Source: Nocardioides seonyuensis (GTDB lineage: Bacteria > Actinomycetota > Actinomycetes > Propionibacteriales > Nocardioidaceae). Taken from it: a stretch of 64,000 nucleotides of DNA. Shown here piece by piece: positions 9,118-18,218 of the stretch. Under the pieces are notes generated by a model. It had not been told where the DNA came from. It saw only the letters and a list, made by a program, of their open reading frames with translations, and searched no databases. Both the position numbers and the translations under genes were made by a program. Location: positions 2,542,001 to 2,606,000 of the forward strand of contig NZ_CP038436.1 in NCBI RefSeq assembly GCF_004683965.1, read 5' to 3'. Position 1 is the first letter of the stretch; each line of letters starts with the position of its first letter.

Positions 9118-9915
9118 ATGACCACTCGCCGACGCCTGCGGGCGCTGCTCGCCACCCTGCCGCTGCTCCTCACCGCGCTGGTCCTTCCGGGTGCGGCGGC
9201 GAGCCCCCCGTCCTACGACCTCGACGTCCTGGGCGACTCCTACGGCTCGGGCTACGGTGTGCCGCCCTACGGGGCCTGCGGACGGTCGGACGCGGCGTAC
9301 GGCGTCCAGATCGACGGCCGCATGCGCCTGCGCCTCGACGACTTCGTCGCGTGCGCGGGCGCCACGACGGCGAGCCTGGTCGCCGGAGGGCAGCTGGAAG
9401 CCCTCGACGAGGACACCGACGTCGTGACGCTCAGCATCGGCGGCAACGACATCGGCTGGTCCTCCGCCGTGGTGGCGTGCCTGGTCGGCGGCGACCCCCA
9501 GTGCGCGCTGGCGTCCGAGGCCGTGCGCACCCGCATCACCGACGACCTGCCCGCACTGCTCGACGGGTTGTACGACGACGTCCGGGACGCCGCACCCCGC
9601 GCCGAGGTGGTCGTCACGGGTTACCCGCGGCTCTTCTCACCCGAGTACGGCACGTTCGTCGCCATGTCTCCCGCAGAGCAGGAGGTGCTCAACGAGGGTG
9701 CCGACCTCCTCAACTCGGTCATCGCCGGCGTGGCCGACCAGCACGGGTTCACCTTCGTCGACGTGACCAAGCGATTCGTCGGGCACGGTGTCAACGCTGC
9801 GGATCCCTGGGTGCTCGGCCCGCTGGACCCCGGCGCCTTCCACCCCGACGCAGCGGGCTACGCGGCCTACACCGAGGCGGTGACCGCGGCGATCAGGCCC
9901 TCCCGCCTGCGCTGA
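9118..9915 (+). CDS. Secreted SGNH/GDSL hydrolase (lipase or esterase)
   Basis: Exported 265-residue esterase-type enzyme. It has a signal peptide (Arg-Arg-Arg-Leu-Arg then Leu-rich core ending near 'PGAAAS'). The SGNH blocks follow in order: 'LDVLGDSYGSGYG' (nucleophile Ser), a Gly in the 'CAGATT' block, 'LSIGGNDIGW' (Asn) and 'DPGAFHPDAAGYAAY' (catalytic Asp-x-x-His pattern). Paired cysteines resemble the secreted lipases of Streptomyces. A TANNNT box 6 bases upstream suggests a leaderless transcript. It runs convergent to the MMPL exporter gene with a hairpin between them. Confidence 0.9.
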   Translation: MTTRRRLRALLATLPLLLTALVLPGAAASPPSYDLDVLGDSYGSGYGVPPYGACGRSDAAYGVQIDGRMRLRLDDFVACAGATTASLVAGGQLEALDEDTDVVTLSIGGNDIGWSSAVVACLVGGDPQCALASEAVRTRITDDLPALLDGLYDDVRDAAPRAEVVVTGYPRLFSPEYGTFVAMSPAEQEVLNEGADLLNSVIAGVADQHGFTFVDVTKRFVGHGVNAADPWVLGPLDPGAFHPDAAGYAAYTEAVTAAIRPSRLR

Positions 9916-9950
9916 GGGGCCGGCGCCGACGTCGTGTTGGCGCCCACCCC
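9916..9950. terminator. Bidirectional hairpin between SGNH hydrolase and MMPL genes
   Basis: GGGGCCGGCGCC pairs with GGCGCC and CCCC across an 11-base loop. It lies directly after the SGNH stop and before the convergent MMPL stop. There is no T tract, as is common for terminators in this window. Confidence 0.5.
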
Positions 9951-9952
9951 GG

Positions 9953-12100
9953 TCAGTGGACCGTCTCGATCGGAGCCCGGATCTCCTCCACGGTGAGCTC
10001 GTGGTCATCGCGGTCGAGGCGGCTCGGCCACCAGATCCTGCCGCCGAGGTCCATGTTGATGGCGGTGACCAGCACGGACCTGACGATCATGGTGTCGAGG
10101 ATGACGCCGAGAGCCACGGCGACACCGAGCTCGGCCAGGAACACCATCGGGATGGTGCCGAGCACGAGGAACGTCGCCGCGAGCACCAGGCCCGCGCTGG
10201 TGATGACACCACCCGTGGAGGTGAGCGCGATCAGCGAGCCCTTGCGGGTGCCAGCGTTCATCGTCTCCTCGCGGACCCGGGTCATCAAGAAGATGTTGTA
10301 GTCGATGCCCAGCGCGACGAGGAACACGAACGCGAACAGCGGGAAGCTCGGATCGGCCCCGGCGAAGCCGAAGACGTAGGTGAACAGCAGCGACGAGAGG
10401 CCGAGCGCGGCTCCGAAGGACAGCACCACCGTGGCGATCAGGATCAGTGGCGCCACCAGCGAGCGCAGCAGCACCATCAGGATCAGCAGCACCACCACCA
10501 GGATGATCGGGATGATCACCAGGCTGTCCCGCTCGGAGGCCTGGAGGGTGTCGAGGAAGAACGCCGAGTTGCCGCCGACCAGTGCGTCGGCACCGTCGAC
10601 CGCGTGCACGGCGTCGCGCACCCGCTCGACCGTGTCGAAGGCCGCCTGGGTCGACGGGTCGTGGTCGATCGTCGCCTCGATGAAGCCGACGCCGTCCTTC
10701 GTCAGCGGCTCCGAGGGCTCCTCCACGCCCTCGATGCCGTCGACCGCCGCCGCGACCGCATCGGCCTGCTCGGCGTTGGCGACGACCACGACCTTGTTGG
10801 ACTGGTCGACCAGGCCGTGGTCGACCAGCACCTGCTGGCCGGTCACCGACTCGAACTCGGTGGTGTAGGTCTCCTCGGTCGTCAGGCCGTTGGTGTTGAG
10901 CGTGAACAGGCCCAGGCAGGCCACGGCGAGCAGGACCGAGGTGAGGATCCAGACAGGGCGCGGCCTCGGGGCGATGGCGCGACCGACCTTGGCCCAGATG
11001 CCCGACTGGGTCGGCTCGGGGGAGCCGAACGTCGGACGCCGGGGCCAGAAGACCCAGCGGCCGGCGATCACCAGCAGGGCCGGGAGCAGGGTCACCATCA
11101 CCAGGAAGGTGACTGCGATGCCGATCGCGGCCACCGGGCCGAGACCTGCGGTGGAGTTCATCTCGGCGAAGAGCAGGCACAGCATGCCCAGGACGACCGT
11201 GGCGGCGCTCGCCAGGATGGCGGGGGCTGCCCGGTGGAGGGCGAAGGCCATCGCCTCGTGACGGTCCTCGTGGCGACGCAGCTCTTCTCGGTAGCGCGCC
11301 ACCAGCAGCAGCGCGTAGTCGGTGCCGGCGCCGATCACCAGGATCGTGAGGATCGCCTGTGACTGGCCGTTGACGGTGAGGTCGGCGTACTTGGCCGCGA
11401 AGTAGATGATCGCCTGCGCGGTGAAGAGGGAGATGCCCGCGCAGATGATGGGGAGTATCCACAGCACGGGGCTGCGGTAGGTGAACAGCAAGATGATGAT
11501 GACCACGCTGAGCGTGGCGAAGAGGAGCGTGCTGTCGATGCCCCCGAAGGCCTCCGCCGCGTCGGCCGCCTGGCCTCCGCCGCCTGCGATGTAGACCTCG
11601 ACCCCGTCGATCTCCGCGATGTCGCGCAGGTCGTCGGCGATGCCGGGCATCTTGTTCCAACCCTCGGAGCCCAGGGCGAAGGTGACCTGCGTCTGGGCGA
11701 CCTCGCCGTCCTCCGAGATCGCCGGGACGCCGATCTGCTGGGCGGCAGCAGGGCTCACCACCGAGGGCATCCCGCCCTCATCGGTCTCCTCGACACCGTC
11801 CATCGCAGCGATCTCGACCGCGTGCTCCTCGATGTCGGCCAGGTCTGCCTCGGTGAGTCCACCCTCGCGCTCGTAGACGACGAGCGTCGGGATCGCGTTG
11901 GGGTCCTGGAAGGGGCCCAGCTTCTCGAAGGCGCGCGTGGACTCCGCGGTGTCGGGCAGCCACGAGGAGGCCTCGTTGTTCTGGACGTCGGTCAGCTTGG
12001 CTGCGAAGCCTGCCGACCCGACGGCGATCAAGAGCCAGGTGACGAGGACGAGCCACTTGGTCACGCGGCCGGTGAGCGATCCGGCGATCTGTCGATGCAT
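9953..12100 (-). CDS. MMPL/RND-family membrane transporter
   Basis: Inner-membrane exporter of about 715 residues with the two-fold RND topology: one helix, a large extracytoplasmic loop, six helices, and then the same again. Diagnostic blocks are 'ILTILVIGAGTDYALLLVARYREEL' in the first half and 'FVFLVALGIDYNIFLMTRVREE' in the second, typical of MMPL proteins that export lipids or drugs. I prefer ATG 12100 (MHRQIAG), which puts a basic stretch just before the first helix. An upstream in-frame GTG at 12124 adds eight residues. The substrate cannot be inferred; no regulator lies beside it. Confidence 0.92.
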   Translation of the reverse strand: MHRQIAGSLTGRVTKWLVLVTWLLIAVGSAGFAAKLTDVQNNEASSWLPDTAESTRAFEKLGPFQDPNAIPTLVVYEREGGLTEADLADIEEHAVEIAAMDGVEETDEGGMPSVVSPAAAQQIGVPAISEDGEVAQTQVTFALGSEGWNKMPGIADDLRDIAEIDGVEVYIAGGGGQAADAAEAFGGIDSTLLFATLSVVIIILLFTYRSPVLWILPIICAGISLFTAQAIIYFAAKYADLTVNGQSQAILTILVIGAGTDYALLLVARYREELRRHEDRHEAMAFALHRAAPAILASAATVVLGMLCLLFAEMNSTAGLGPVAAIGIAVTFLVMVTLLPALLVIAGRWVFWPRRPTFGSPEPTQSGIWAKVGRAIAPRPRPVWILTSVLLAVACLGLFTLNTNGLTTEETYTTEFESVTGQQVLVDHGLVDQSNKVVVVANAEQADAVAAAVDGIEGVEEPSEPLTKDGVGFIEATIDHDPSTQAAFDTVERVRDAVHAVDGADALVGGNSAFFLDTLQASERDSLVIIPIILVVVLLILMVLLRSLVAPLILIATVVLSFGAALGLSSLLFTYVFGFAGADPSFPLFAFVFLVALGIDYNIFLMTRVREETMNAGTRKGSLIALTSTGGVITSAGLVLAATFLVLGTIPMVFLAELGVAVALGVILDTMIVRSVLVTAINMDLGGRIWWPSRLDRDDHELTVEEIRAPIETVH

Positions 12101-12160
12101 ACCCACGAGTGAATCGGAAGGCACCGACTGTCCGCATCCGTGATTCCCCGGAGGTCTAGA

Positions 12161-12175
12161 CCGGGTTCCACCCGG
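12161..12175. terminator. Small hairpin downstream of the secreted propeller-like gene
   Basis: CCGGGT and ACCCGG pair across three bases just after the stop of the minus-strand gene at 12188. Weak, and without a T tract on the relevant strand. Confidence 0.3.
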
Positions 12176-12187
12176 GCGGGGACGGAC

Positions 12188-13240
12188 CTAGCGCGTCTGG
12201 AGGCGGAACGGGAAGGCGTCGTCCATCGACGCCTTCCGCGGCTCGACGGCGTACTCCATCGAGCCGTCGACGCCGAGCCGGACGATCGCCCACTTGCCGT
12301 CCTGGTAGGTCACCACGAGCACGTGGTCGGCGTCCTCCCACACCTCGTCGAAGTACGTCGCCGAGTGCTGGTTGCGGGCGTAGGTGAAGGCGCGGACGAT
12401 CGAGCCGTCGCGGAGGTCGAGGATGTCGAGGGCGCCGGGACCGAACCCGTCGGCGTAGGCGGGCGTGCCCAGGACGTGTCGGTTCCCCGGGGAGATGTCC
12501 GACAGCTGGTTGTCGCAGGTGCGCCACTTCATCCGCCAGCTGCGCAGCATCGCGCTGCACGAGCCCATGTCGCTGAACGACGTGATGCCGCCGAGCCAGC
12601 GACCGCGGCCGGTGGTCGTCTGGCGCAGCCGGGGGACGCGGTCCACGATGCCGTGCGAGGTGGTGTAGAAGGTGCGGTGCGGCCCGTTGACGGCGATCGT
12701 GCACCCGCTGCCGGAGCCGCCCTCGCCCTCCTTGCAGCTCTCGCCCGTCACCGCAGCGGCGCGCACGGTGCGGTCCATCGGGACGCGGTTGAAGCGGAGG
12801 TGACGATCCCCCTCGGAATCGATGGCCCAGACCCGACCCTGCCTGCCTGCGAACGCGACGGCCTTGCCTCGCGCCGACACGGCCAGGCCGTGGCCGGTGC
12901 GCCACTCGCGACGCCCGGGCGCGCCGTCCGCGCCGATCCAGCGCACCGTCGTCGGACGCTCCAGCCCCGTCTGCACGACGTACCCGGAGCCCATCGGTGC
13001 GAACGCGACGAGGTTGTCCGCCACGGGGGTCGTCGTGCCGTCGGGTCCGTGGATGACCGTCCCGCCCGCCTTGCGCTCCGCCCACGCGATCGCCGGCGGC
13101 TCGCCCTGGTCGAGGCCGCGCACGTCGAGGACGGTGGGCCTCGACTCCGAGGCGGGCGCAGCACGCCCGGAGGGCAGCACGGAGGAGGCGAGGGCGAGAG
13201 CGGTGACAGCCAGCAGGACGGCCCGAGACGTGGTCTTCAT
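12188..13240 (-). CDS. Secreted protein of unknown function, propeller-like
   Basis: A 350-residue exported protein. The start at ATG 13240 gives a clear signal peptide (Met-Lys-Thr-Thr-Ser-Arg, hydrophobic core, Ala-Pro-Ala processing region). The mature part has repeated short blocks such as 'GHGLAVSARGKAVAFAGRQGRVWAID' and 'GALDILDLRDGSIVRAFTYARNQ', which read like blades of a TolB/WD-type beta propeller. Four or more cysteines (for example in 'ESCKEGEGGSGSGC' and 'SCSAM...WRTC') probably form disulfides outside the cell. I do not recognise a named family. It lies 35 bases downstream of the GDPD gene and may be cotranscribed. Confidence 0.75.
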   Translation of the reverse strand: MKTTSRAVLLAVTALALASSVLPSGRAAPASESRPTVLDVRGLDQGEPPAIAWAERKAGGTVIHGPDGTTTPVADNLVAFAPMGSGYVVQTGLERPTTVRWIGADGAPGRREWRTGHGLAVSARGKAVAFAGRQGRVWAIDSEGDRHLRFNRVPMDRTVRAAAVTGESCKEGEGGSGSGCTIAVNGPHRTFYTTSHGIVDRVPRLRQTTTGRGRWLGGITSFSDMGSCSAMLRSWRMKWRTCDNQLSDISPGNRHVLGTPAYADGFGPGALDILDLRDGSIVRAFTYARNQHSATYFDEVWEDADHVLVVTYQDGKWAIVRLGVDGSMEYAVEPRKASMDDAFPFRLQTR

Positions 13241-13275
13241 GCTGTGTAGACGTCTGTCGCTGCCCCGAGGTTGCG

Positions 13276-14127
13276 TCATCCTGGAAAGGCCTCCGGCAAC
13301 GTGCGGCCCGCGGCTGCCAGCACGCCTCGCAGCCGGTCGGGCCGGTTGGTGATCAACCCGTCCACCCCGAGATCGACGAGGTGCCGCATCGTCGGCTCGT
13401 CGTCCACGACGTAGGGGATGACCGCGAGCCCACGGTCATGGGCGGCGACGGTCATCGCGAGGTCCACGAAGGGGACGTACGACGCGTCGTCGACCCCGGC
13501 GAGGAAGGGGCTGCCGTGGATGGGCGAGATGGCGTCGAAGCCCGCCGCCGCGGCGGCCTCGACCCAGCCGCCGGGGACGTCGTCGATGTCGAGCTCGCCC
13601 AGCCAGGGGGATGCGCCCTGCCGCCCGGGCTGGAGGTACTTGTCGCTCGCCAGCACGTTGCGCCGCAGCCGCGGCTCGCACTCCTCGACCAACCGGAGGA
13701 CGTCCCAGTCGAAGCACTGCACGCTGGTGCAGTCCACGAGGCCGTCGATCCGGATCGCGTCGACCACCACGGCGACGAAGTCCTCGCGCGAGGTGAGCTC
13801 GGCGGCCGCCACGGCGTCGTACTTGATCTCCAGGTTGATCCGCACGGGCGTGGCACCACGTGCCTCGAGAAGGGCGGCCACCTCGCGCAGCAGGGGCATG
13901 GACGGCGGCAGGTCGGCCCGGGTGAGGTGGCGGATCATCCGGGCGTCCGCGAGGGCGGGGTCGTGGGCCACGACCACGTCTTCCTCGGATGTCAGGTGGA
14001 CGTCCAGCTCGAGCGTCGACACCCCGAGCGTCAGGGCGCCGCCGAACGCCTCGAGCGTGTTCTCCGGGTGGAGCCCGGCACCGCCCCGGTGGGCCTGCAG
14101 GTCGAAGGGCGGCGTCGGGCCCGTCAC
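13276..14127 (-). CDS. Glycerophosphodiester phosphodiesterase family protein
   Basis: Hydrolyses glycerophosphodiesters to sn-glycerol-3-phosphate and an alcohol. The 283-residue cytosolic-type TIM barrel shows the family opening 'LQAHRGGAGLHPENTLEAF', then 'STLELDVHLTSEEDVVVAHD' (metal and catalytic residues). It ends with 'LAVIPYVVDDEPTMRHLVDLGVDGLITNRPDRL'. No signal peptide is seen. The GTG start lies two bases after the stop of the upstream acyl-CoA ligase gene, so the two are translationally linked, consistent with phospholipid turnover feeding fatty-acid activation. Confidence 0.93.
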   Translation of the reverse strand: MTGPTPPFDLQAHRGGAGLHPENTLEAFGGALTLGVSTLELDVHLTSEEDVVVAHDPALADARMIRHLTRADLPPSMPLLREVAALLEARGATPVRINLEIKYDAVAAAELTSREDFVAVVVDAIRIDGLVDCTSVQCFDWDVLRLVEECEPRLRRNVLASDKYLQPGRQGASPWLGELDIDDVPGGWVEAAAAAGFDAISPIHGSPFLAGVDDASYVPFVDLAMTVAAHDRGLAVIPYVVDDEPTMRHLVDLGVDGLITNRPDRLRGVLAAAGRTLPEAFPG

Positions 14128-14128
14128 G

Positions 14129-16030
14129 TCACTCGGCGGGGTGGGCGTAGAGGCCCTCCACCACGTCGGCGTACTTCTCGTTGACCACCCGGCGCTTGAG
14201 CTTCAGGGTCGGGGTGAGCTCCGCGGACTCCGCGGTCCACTCCTGCGACAACAGCTCCCACGCCTTGACCTGCTCGGGCCTCGAGAGGCGGGCGTTGGCC
14301 TTGTCGACGGCGTCCTGCACCATCGCACGGATCTCGGGCCTGGCCGACAGGTCGGCGAGGTCGGTGTAGGTGACACCGATCTTCTCGGCGACGAGCGGGG
14401 CGATCTCGCCGTCGAGGGTGAGGACCGCGACGACGTAGGGCTGGTTGTCGCCGATCGCCATCGCGTGCCCGATGATCGGGGACTCCTTGAGGTAGTTCTC
14501 GATGTTGGAGGGCGCGATGTTCTTGCCGGCCGAGGTGATGATCAGCTCCTTCTTGCGATCCACGATCGAGAAGAAGCCGTCGTCGTCGAGGGTGCCGATG
14601 TCACCGCTGTGCACCCAGCCGTCCTCGTCGATGATGTTGCGGGTGGCCCCTTCCTGCCGGTGGTAGCCGGCCATCGTGACCGGGCCACGGATCAGGACCT
14701 CCCCGTCCTCGGCGAGCTTGACCTCCATGCCGGGCGTGGGGCGCCCGACGGTGCCGAGCTTGAAGCCGCCGGGGCCGTTGGCGGTCACCGCCCCGGTGAC
14801 CTCGCTCATGCCGTAGACGTCGTAGACCTTGAGCCCGAGCCCGGCCATGAACTTCGCGACCTCCAGCGGCATCGGCGCGGCCGCCGAGCCGGCCCAGGTG
14901 ACCTGGTCGAGGCCGAGCAGCAGCTTCAGGAACCCGAGTATCGCCGCGTCGGCCTCCTCGTAGGCCGCCTGGATCTCGGGCGTCATCGTGCCGCCCACCT
15001 CCTGGGCCTGGACCCAGGCGAGCCCGGCCGCCATCGAGTCCTCGACGAGCTTGACGTTGGCGGGATCGGGGTCGGCGGCGAGCTTGGCCGAGATGCCCGT
15101 CTTGATCTTCTCCCACACCCGGGGCACCCCGAAGAACGCCGTCGGGTGGACCTCGCCCAGAGCCGCGAGGAGCTCTGCCGGGTCGCCGATGCAGTGGGTG
15201 TGGCCGCCGAGCACCTGCGGGCCGTAGAGACCGAGGACCCGCTCGGCGATGTGGGCCAGGGGGAGGTAGCTGATCTGCACGTGGGAGGTGCCGCCCTCGA
15301 GGCCGGCGGCCTCCATCGTGCTGAACGCCTCGTACTGCACGTTGTGGTGGGTCAGGACGACGCCCTTGGGGTTTCCGGTGGTGCCAGAGGTGTAGAGGAT
15401 CGTGGCCGGCGAGCTCGGGTCGAGCTCGGCGTGCCGCTGCCTGAGCTCGTCTGCGTGGTCGGCGCGGTAGGCCGCACCGCCCGCCACGAAGTCGGCCCAG
15501 GAGAGGTAGAGGTCGCCCTCGGGGACGGCGTCGGCGTCGAGCACGACGACCCGCTTGAGGGACCCGCCTGCGATCGCCTCGGTCCAGCGGTGGAGGTGGT
15601 CGGAGTTCTCGAGCACCGCCAGGGCGGGGGTCGACTCCTCGGCGATGAAGCCGACCTGCGCGGGCGAGAGGGTGTTGTAGATCGACATCGGCGTGGCCGC
15701 GGCGTGGACCGCGCCCATGTCGGCCAGGAAGTGCTCGATCCGGTTGGTCGCCATGATGGCCACGGTGTCGCCGACCCCGATGCCGGCGTCGACCAGCGCG
15801 GCGGCGACGTCGAGGGCGGTCTCCCGGGTCTCGCGCCAGGTGAGGGTGCGCCACGACTCGCCCTCGGGTACGTCGTGCCGGTCGGAGTAGGCCGGCTGGT
15901 CAGCGTGCCTCTCCGCGGTGTCGGCCAAGGAGTCGATGAGGGTGCGGCCGGCCACCGTCGCCTCGATGCGGGCGCGCTCGGCGAGGACCGTCTCGTTGTC
16001 GAGGGTCGGGGTGGTCAGGGCGTCGGTCAT
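14129..16030 (-). CDS. Long-chain fatty-acid-CoA ligase (FadD15-like AMP-binding enzyme)
   Basis: Activates fatty acids to acyl-CoA through an acyl-AMP. The 633-residue protein has the AMP-binding motif 'ILYTSGTTGNPKGVVLTH', the 'VYDVYGMSEVTGAV' block, the hinge 'GWVHSGDIGTLDDDGFFSIVDRKKELIITSAGKNIAPSNIE' and a C-terminal Lys-containing 'TPTLKLKRRVV' region. This is the long form typical of FadD15 and eukaryotic-like ACSLs. ATG 16030 follows a GAGGAG ribosome site; upstream in-frame residues lack family resemblance. It is divergent from the pseudouridine operon. Confidence 0.94.
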   Translation of the reverse strand: MTDALTTPTLDNETVLAERARIEATVAGRTLIDSLADTAERHADQPAYSDRHDVPEGESWRTLTWRETRETALDVAAALVDAGIGVGDTVAIMATNRIEHFLADMGAVHAAATPMSIYNTLSPAQVGFIAEESTPALAVLENSDHLHRWTEAIAGGSLKRVVVLDADAVPEGDLYLSWADFVAGGAAYRADHADELRQRHAELDPSSPATILYTSGTTGNPKGVVLTHHNVQYEAFSTMEAAGLEGGTSHVQISYLPLAHIAERVLGLYGPQVLGGHTHCIGDPAELLAALGEVHPTAFFGVPRVWEKIKTGISAKLAADPDPANVKLVEDSMAAGLAWVQAQEVGGTMTPEIQAAYEEADAAILGFLKLLLGLDQVTWAGSAAAPMPLEVAKFMAGLGLKVYDVYGMSEVTGAVTANGPGGFKLGTVGRPTPGMEVKLAEDGEVLIRGPVTMAGYHRQEGATRNIIDEDGWVHSGDIGTLDDDGFFSIVDRKKELIITSAGKNIAPSNIENYLKESPIIGHAMAIGDNQPYVVAVLTLDGEIAPLVAEKIGVTYTDLADLSARPEIRAMVQDAVDKANARLSRPEQVKAWELLSQEWTAESAELTPTLKLKRRVVNEKYADVVEGLYAHPAE

Positions 16031-16122
16031 CGTGTCTCCTCGACAGCGGCCAGGGGTGTGAGCGGGGTCACGATCCTTGCCGGTCGCTCCCACCCTGTCC
16101 AGCACCTGCCCATGGCCGCTTG

Positions 16123-16155
16123 CTTATTCGAGTAAAGCGTACTTATCATGATGAG
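16123..16155 (+). promoter_or_regulatory. Promoter with two palindromes before psuK-like gene
   Basis: This AT-rich island holds TTATTCGAGTAA (a 12-bp dyad with one mismatched pair), then CTTATCATGATGAG (a 14-bp dyad with one mismatched pair, core ATCATGAT). TATCAT at 16144-16149 matches TANNNT and ends 6 bases before GTG 16156, giving a leaderless start. The kinase itself carries an HTH, so autoregulation here is plausible. Confidence 0.5.
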
Positions 16156-17286
16156 GTGCTGACCGACCGCGAGCAACAGATCGTCGAGCTGCTCCGTCGC
16201 GACCCCTTGATGGGCTCGGAGGCGCTGGCGGCCGCGATCGGCACGACCAGGGCCTCGATCAACGTGCATCTCTCCAACCTCGGCAAGAAGGGCGTGATCC
16301 TCGGGCGCGGCTACGTCCTCGCGACGGAGCCGGGCGCGGTCGTGATCGGTGGCGCCAACATGGACCTGAAGGCCCGCAGTGCCACCCGCGCCACGCCTGG
16401 CACCAGCAATCCCGGCGAGGGGTCCATGGCGCCGGGCGGCGTGGCCCGCAACATCGCGGAGAACCTCGGTCGCCTGGGAGACCGGGTGCACCTGGTCAGC
16501 GTCGTCGGTCGCGACGCGCTGGGTGAGACCCTCCTGAGCCACACCGCTGCCGCAGGGGTCCGGGTCGAGCACGTCGCCCGCACCGACGACGTCGCCACCG
16601 GCACCTACACCGCCGTCCTCGACGCCGACGGCGAGCTGATCGTGGCCATCGCCGACATGACGGCGACCGCCCACCTCGGCGCCGACCACCTGCGAGCCGC
16701 ACGCGACGTGATCGCCAGCGCAGACATCGTGGTCGTGGACGGCAACCTCTCCCGCGAGGCGTTCGACCTCGCCCTCGACCTGGCGTCCGGCAGGCGGGTG
16801 ATCTTCGAGCCGGTGAGCGTTCCCAAGGCCGCAGGTCTGCGCGACCTCCTCGACGCACGGGTCCACGGCGTGACGCCCAACCGTGACGAGCTCGCTGCGC
16901 TCACCGACCTGCCGACCCGCACCGACCGGCAGGTCCGCCAGGCCGCGGCCGCGCTCCACCAGCGCGGCATCGAGCTGGTGTGGGTCCGCCTCGGCGAGCG
17001 CGGATCTCTGCTCAGCGCCGGCGACGGCATCGTCGAGATCCCGTCCGTCCCGACGACGGTCGAGGACGTCACCGGGGCCGGCGACTCGATGCTCGCGGCG
17101 TTCGTCCACGTCCTGCTCGACGGTGGCGAGGCCATCGAGGCCGCGCGCTTCGGCCACGCGGCCGCGGCCCTGACCATCGCCAGCCCCCACACCGTCCGTC
17201 CCGACCTCACCCCGCGCCTGGTCTCCGCCACCTTGGAGTCCGCGGCGCCCGACACTGCAGCACCACACCCGAAGGAGCCTGCATGA
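16156..17286 (+). CDS. psuK: PfkB-family pseudouridine kinase with N-terminal HTH
   Basis: Phosphorylates pseudouridine to pseudouridine 5'-phosphate. The 376-residue protein has an N-terminal winged-helix segment ('LTDREQQIVELLRRDPLMGSEALAAAIGTTRASINVHLSNLGKKGVI', residues about 2-50). A PfkB kinase domain follows, with 'VIGGANMDLKA', 'APGGVARNIAENLGRLG' and the catalytic 'VEDVTGAGDSMLAAFVHVLL'. The layout is like E. coli YeiI rather than plain PsuK. GTG 16156 is favoured by the TATCAT box placed for leaderless initiation. The stop overlaps the ATG of the glycosidase gene (ATGA), which fixes the pathway. Confidence 0.9.
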   Translation: MLTDREQQIVELLRRDPLMGSEALAAAIGTTRASINVHLSNLGKKGVILGRGYVLATEPGAVVIGGANMDLKARSATRATPGTSNPGEGSMAPGGVARNIAENLGRLGDRVHLVSVVGRDALGETLLSHTAAAGVRVEHVARTDDVATGTYTAVLDADGELIVAIADMTATAHLGADHLRAARDVIASADIVVVDGNLSREAFDLALDLASGRRVIFEPVSVPKAAGLRDLLDARVHGVTPNRDELAALTDLPTRTDRQVRQAAAALHQRGIELVWVRLGERGSLLSAGDGIVEIPSVPTTVEDVTGAGDSMLAAFVHVLLDGGEAIEAARFGHAAAALTIASPHTVRPDLTPRLVSATLESAAPDTAAPHPKEPA

Positions 17287-18218
17287 CGACCATCCACCCC
17301 GCCCTCGTCCTCACCGACGAGGTGGCCCAGGCGCTGTCCGACGGCGCTCCCGTCGTGGCCCTCGAGAGCACGATCATCAGCCACGGGATGCCCTACCCGC
17401 AGAACGTCGAGATGGCGATCGAGGTCGAGCGCATCGTCCGTGAGGGCGGCGCGGTGCCGGCCACCATCGCCGTGCTGGACGGCGTGCCCCGGATCGGCCT
17501 CGACGCGCAGGGTCTCGAGCTGCTCGCCACCCACGAGGACGTCGCCAAGGTCAGCGTCCGAGACCTTCCCTACGTCATCTCCCGGGGCGCCCACGGAGCG
17601 ACGACCGTCGCAGCCACGATGCGCCTGGCTTCCCTCGCCGGCATCAAGGTCTTCGTCACCGGAGGGCTCGGCGGCGTCCATCGCGGCGCGCAGCAGACCT
17701 TCGACAGCAGTGCCGACCTCACCGAGCTGTCGCTGACCGACGTCGCGGTGGTCTCGGCGGGCGTGAAGTCGATCCTCGACATCGCGCTCACCCTCGAGAC
17801 GCTCGAGACGCTGCACGTCCCCGTCGTGGCCTACGGCACCGACGAGTTCCCCGCCTTCTTCTCCCGCGAGAGCGGCCACCAGGCCCCGATGCGCGTCGAC
17901 ACCCCTGCCGAGGCGGCCAGGTTCATGGCAGCCAAGTGGGGCCTGGGCCTCACCGGCGGGGTCTCGCTGGTCAACCCCATCCGCGAGGAGGACGAGATTC
18001 CCGCGAGCGAGATGGACTCCGTCATCGAGCAGGCCATCCGCGACATGGAGGCCGCCGGCGTCCACGGCAAGGAGGCCACGCCCTTCCTGCTCGGCCGCAT
18101 CGTCGAGATCACCGGCGGTGCCAGCCTCGAGGCCAACATCGCCCTGGTCAACAACAACGCCCGTCTCGGCGCGCAGGTGGCCGTGGAGCACGCCGCCCTG
18201 GAGCAGGTCGTCCGGTGA
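17283..18218 (+). CDS. psuG: Pseudouridine-5'-phosphate glycosidase
   Basis: Splits pseudouridine 5'-phosphate into uracil and ribose 5-phosphate, breaking the C-C glycosidic bond. The 311-residue protein carries hallmark sequences 'VALESTIISHGMPYPQN', 'VTGGLGGVHRGAQ', 'VVSAGVKSILDIALTLE', 'VVAYGTDEFPAFFSRESG' and 'NIALVNNNARLGAQVA', all typical of PsuG. Its ATG overlaps the stop of the kinase gene and its TGA overlaps the GTG of the following small gene, so the three are translationally coupled. Confidence 0.96.
   Translation: MTTIHPALVLTDEVAQALSDGAPVVALESTIISHGMPYPQNVEMAIEVERIVREGGAVPATIAVLDGVPRIGLDAQGLELLATHEDVAKVSVRDLPYVISRGAHGATTVAATMRLASLAGIKVFVTGGLGGVHRGAQQTFDSSADLTELSLTDVAVVSAGVKSILDIALTLETLETLHVPVVAYGTDEFPAFFSRESGHQAPMRVDTPAEAARFMAAKWGLGLTGGVSLVNPIREEDEIPASEMDSVIEQAIRDMEAAGVHGKEATPFLLGRIVEITGGASLEANIALVNNNARLGAQVAVEHAALEQVVR

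Noticed and set aside
12140..13249. Long open frames antisense to real genes, here and at 1281-2963, 9956-11362, 13418-16135 and 61996-63978
   Set aside because: High GC content leaves few stops in shadow frames. Their products are low-complexity Arg/Gly/Pro/His-rich or Val/Gly-rich with no family resemblance, while the opposite strand encodes clear enzymes.
13276..14127. GDPD gene as the source or twin of the truncated GDPD at 27000
   Set aside because: The two belong to different GDPD subtypes; the C-terminal sequences do not correspond, so this is not a partial duplication of the complete gene.
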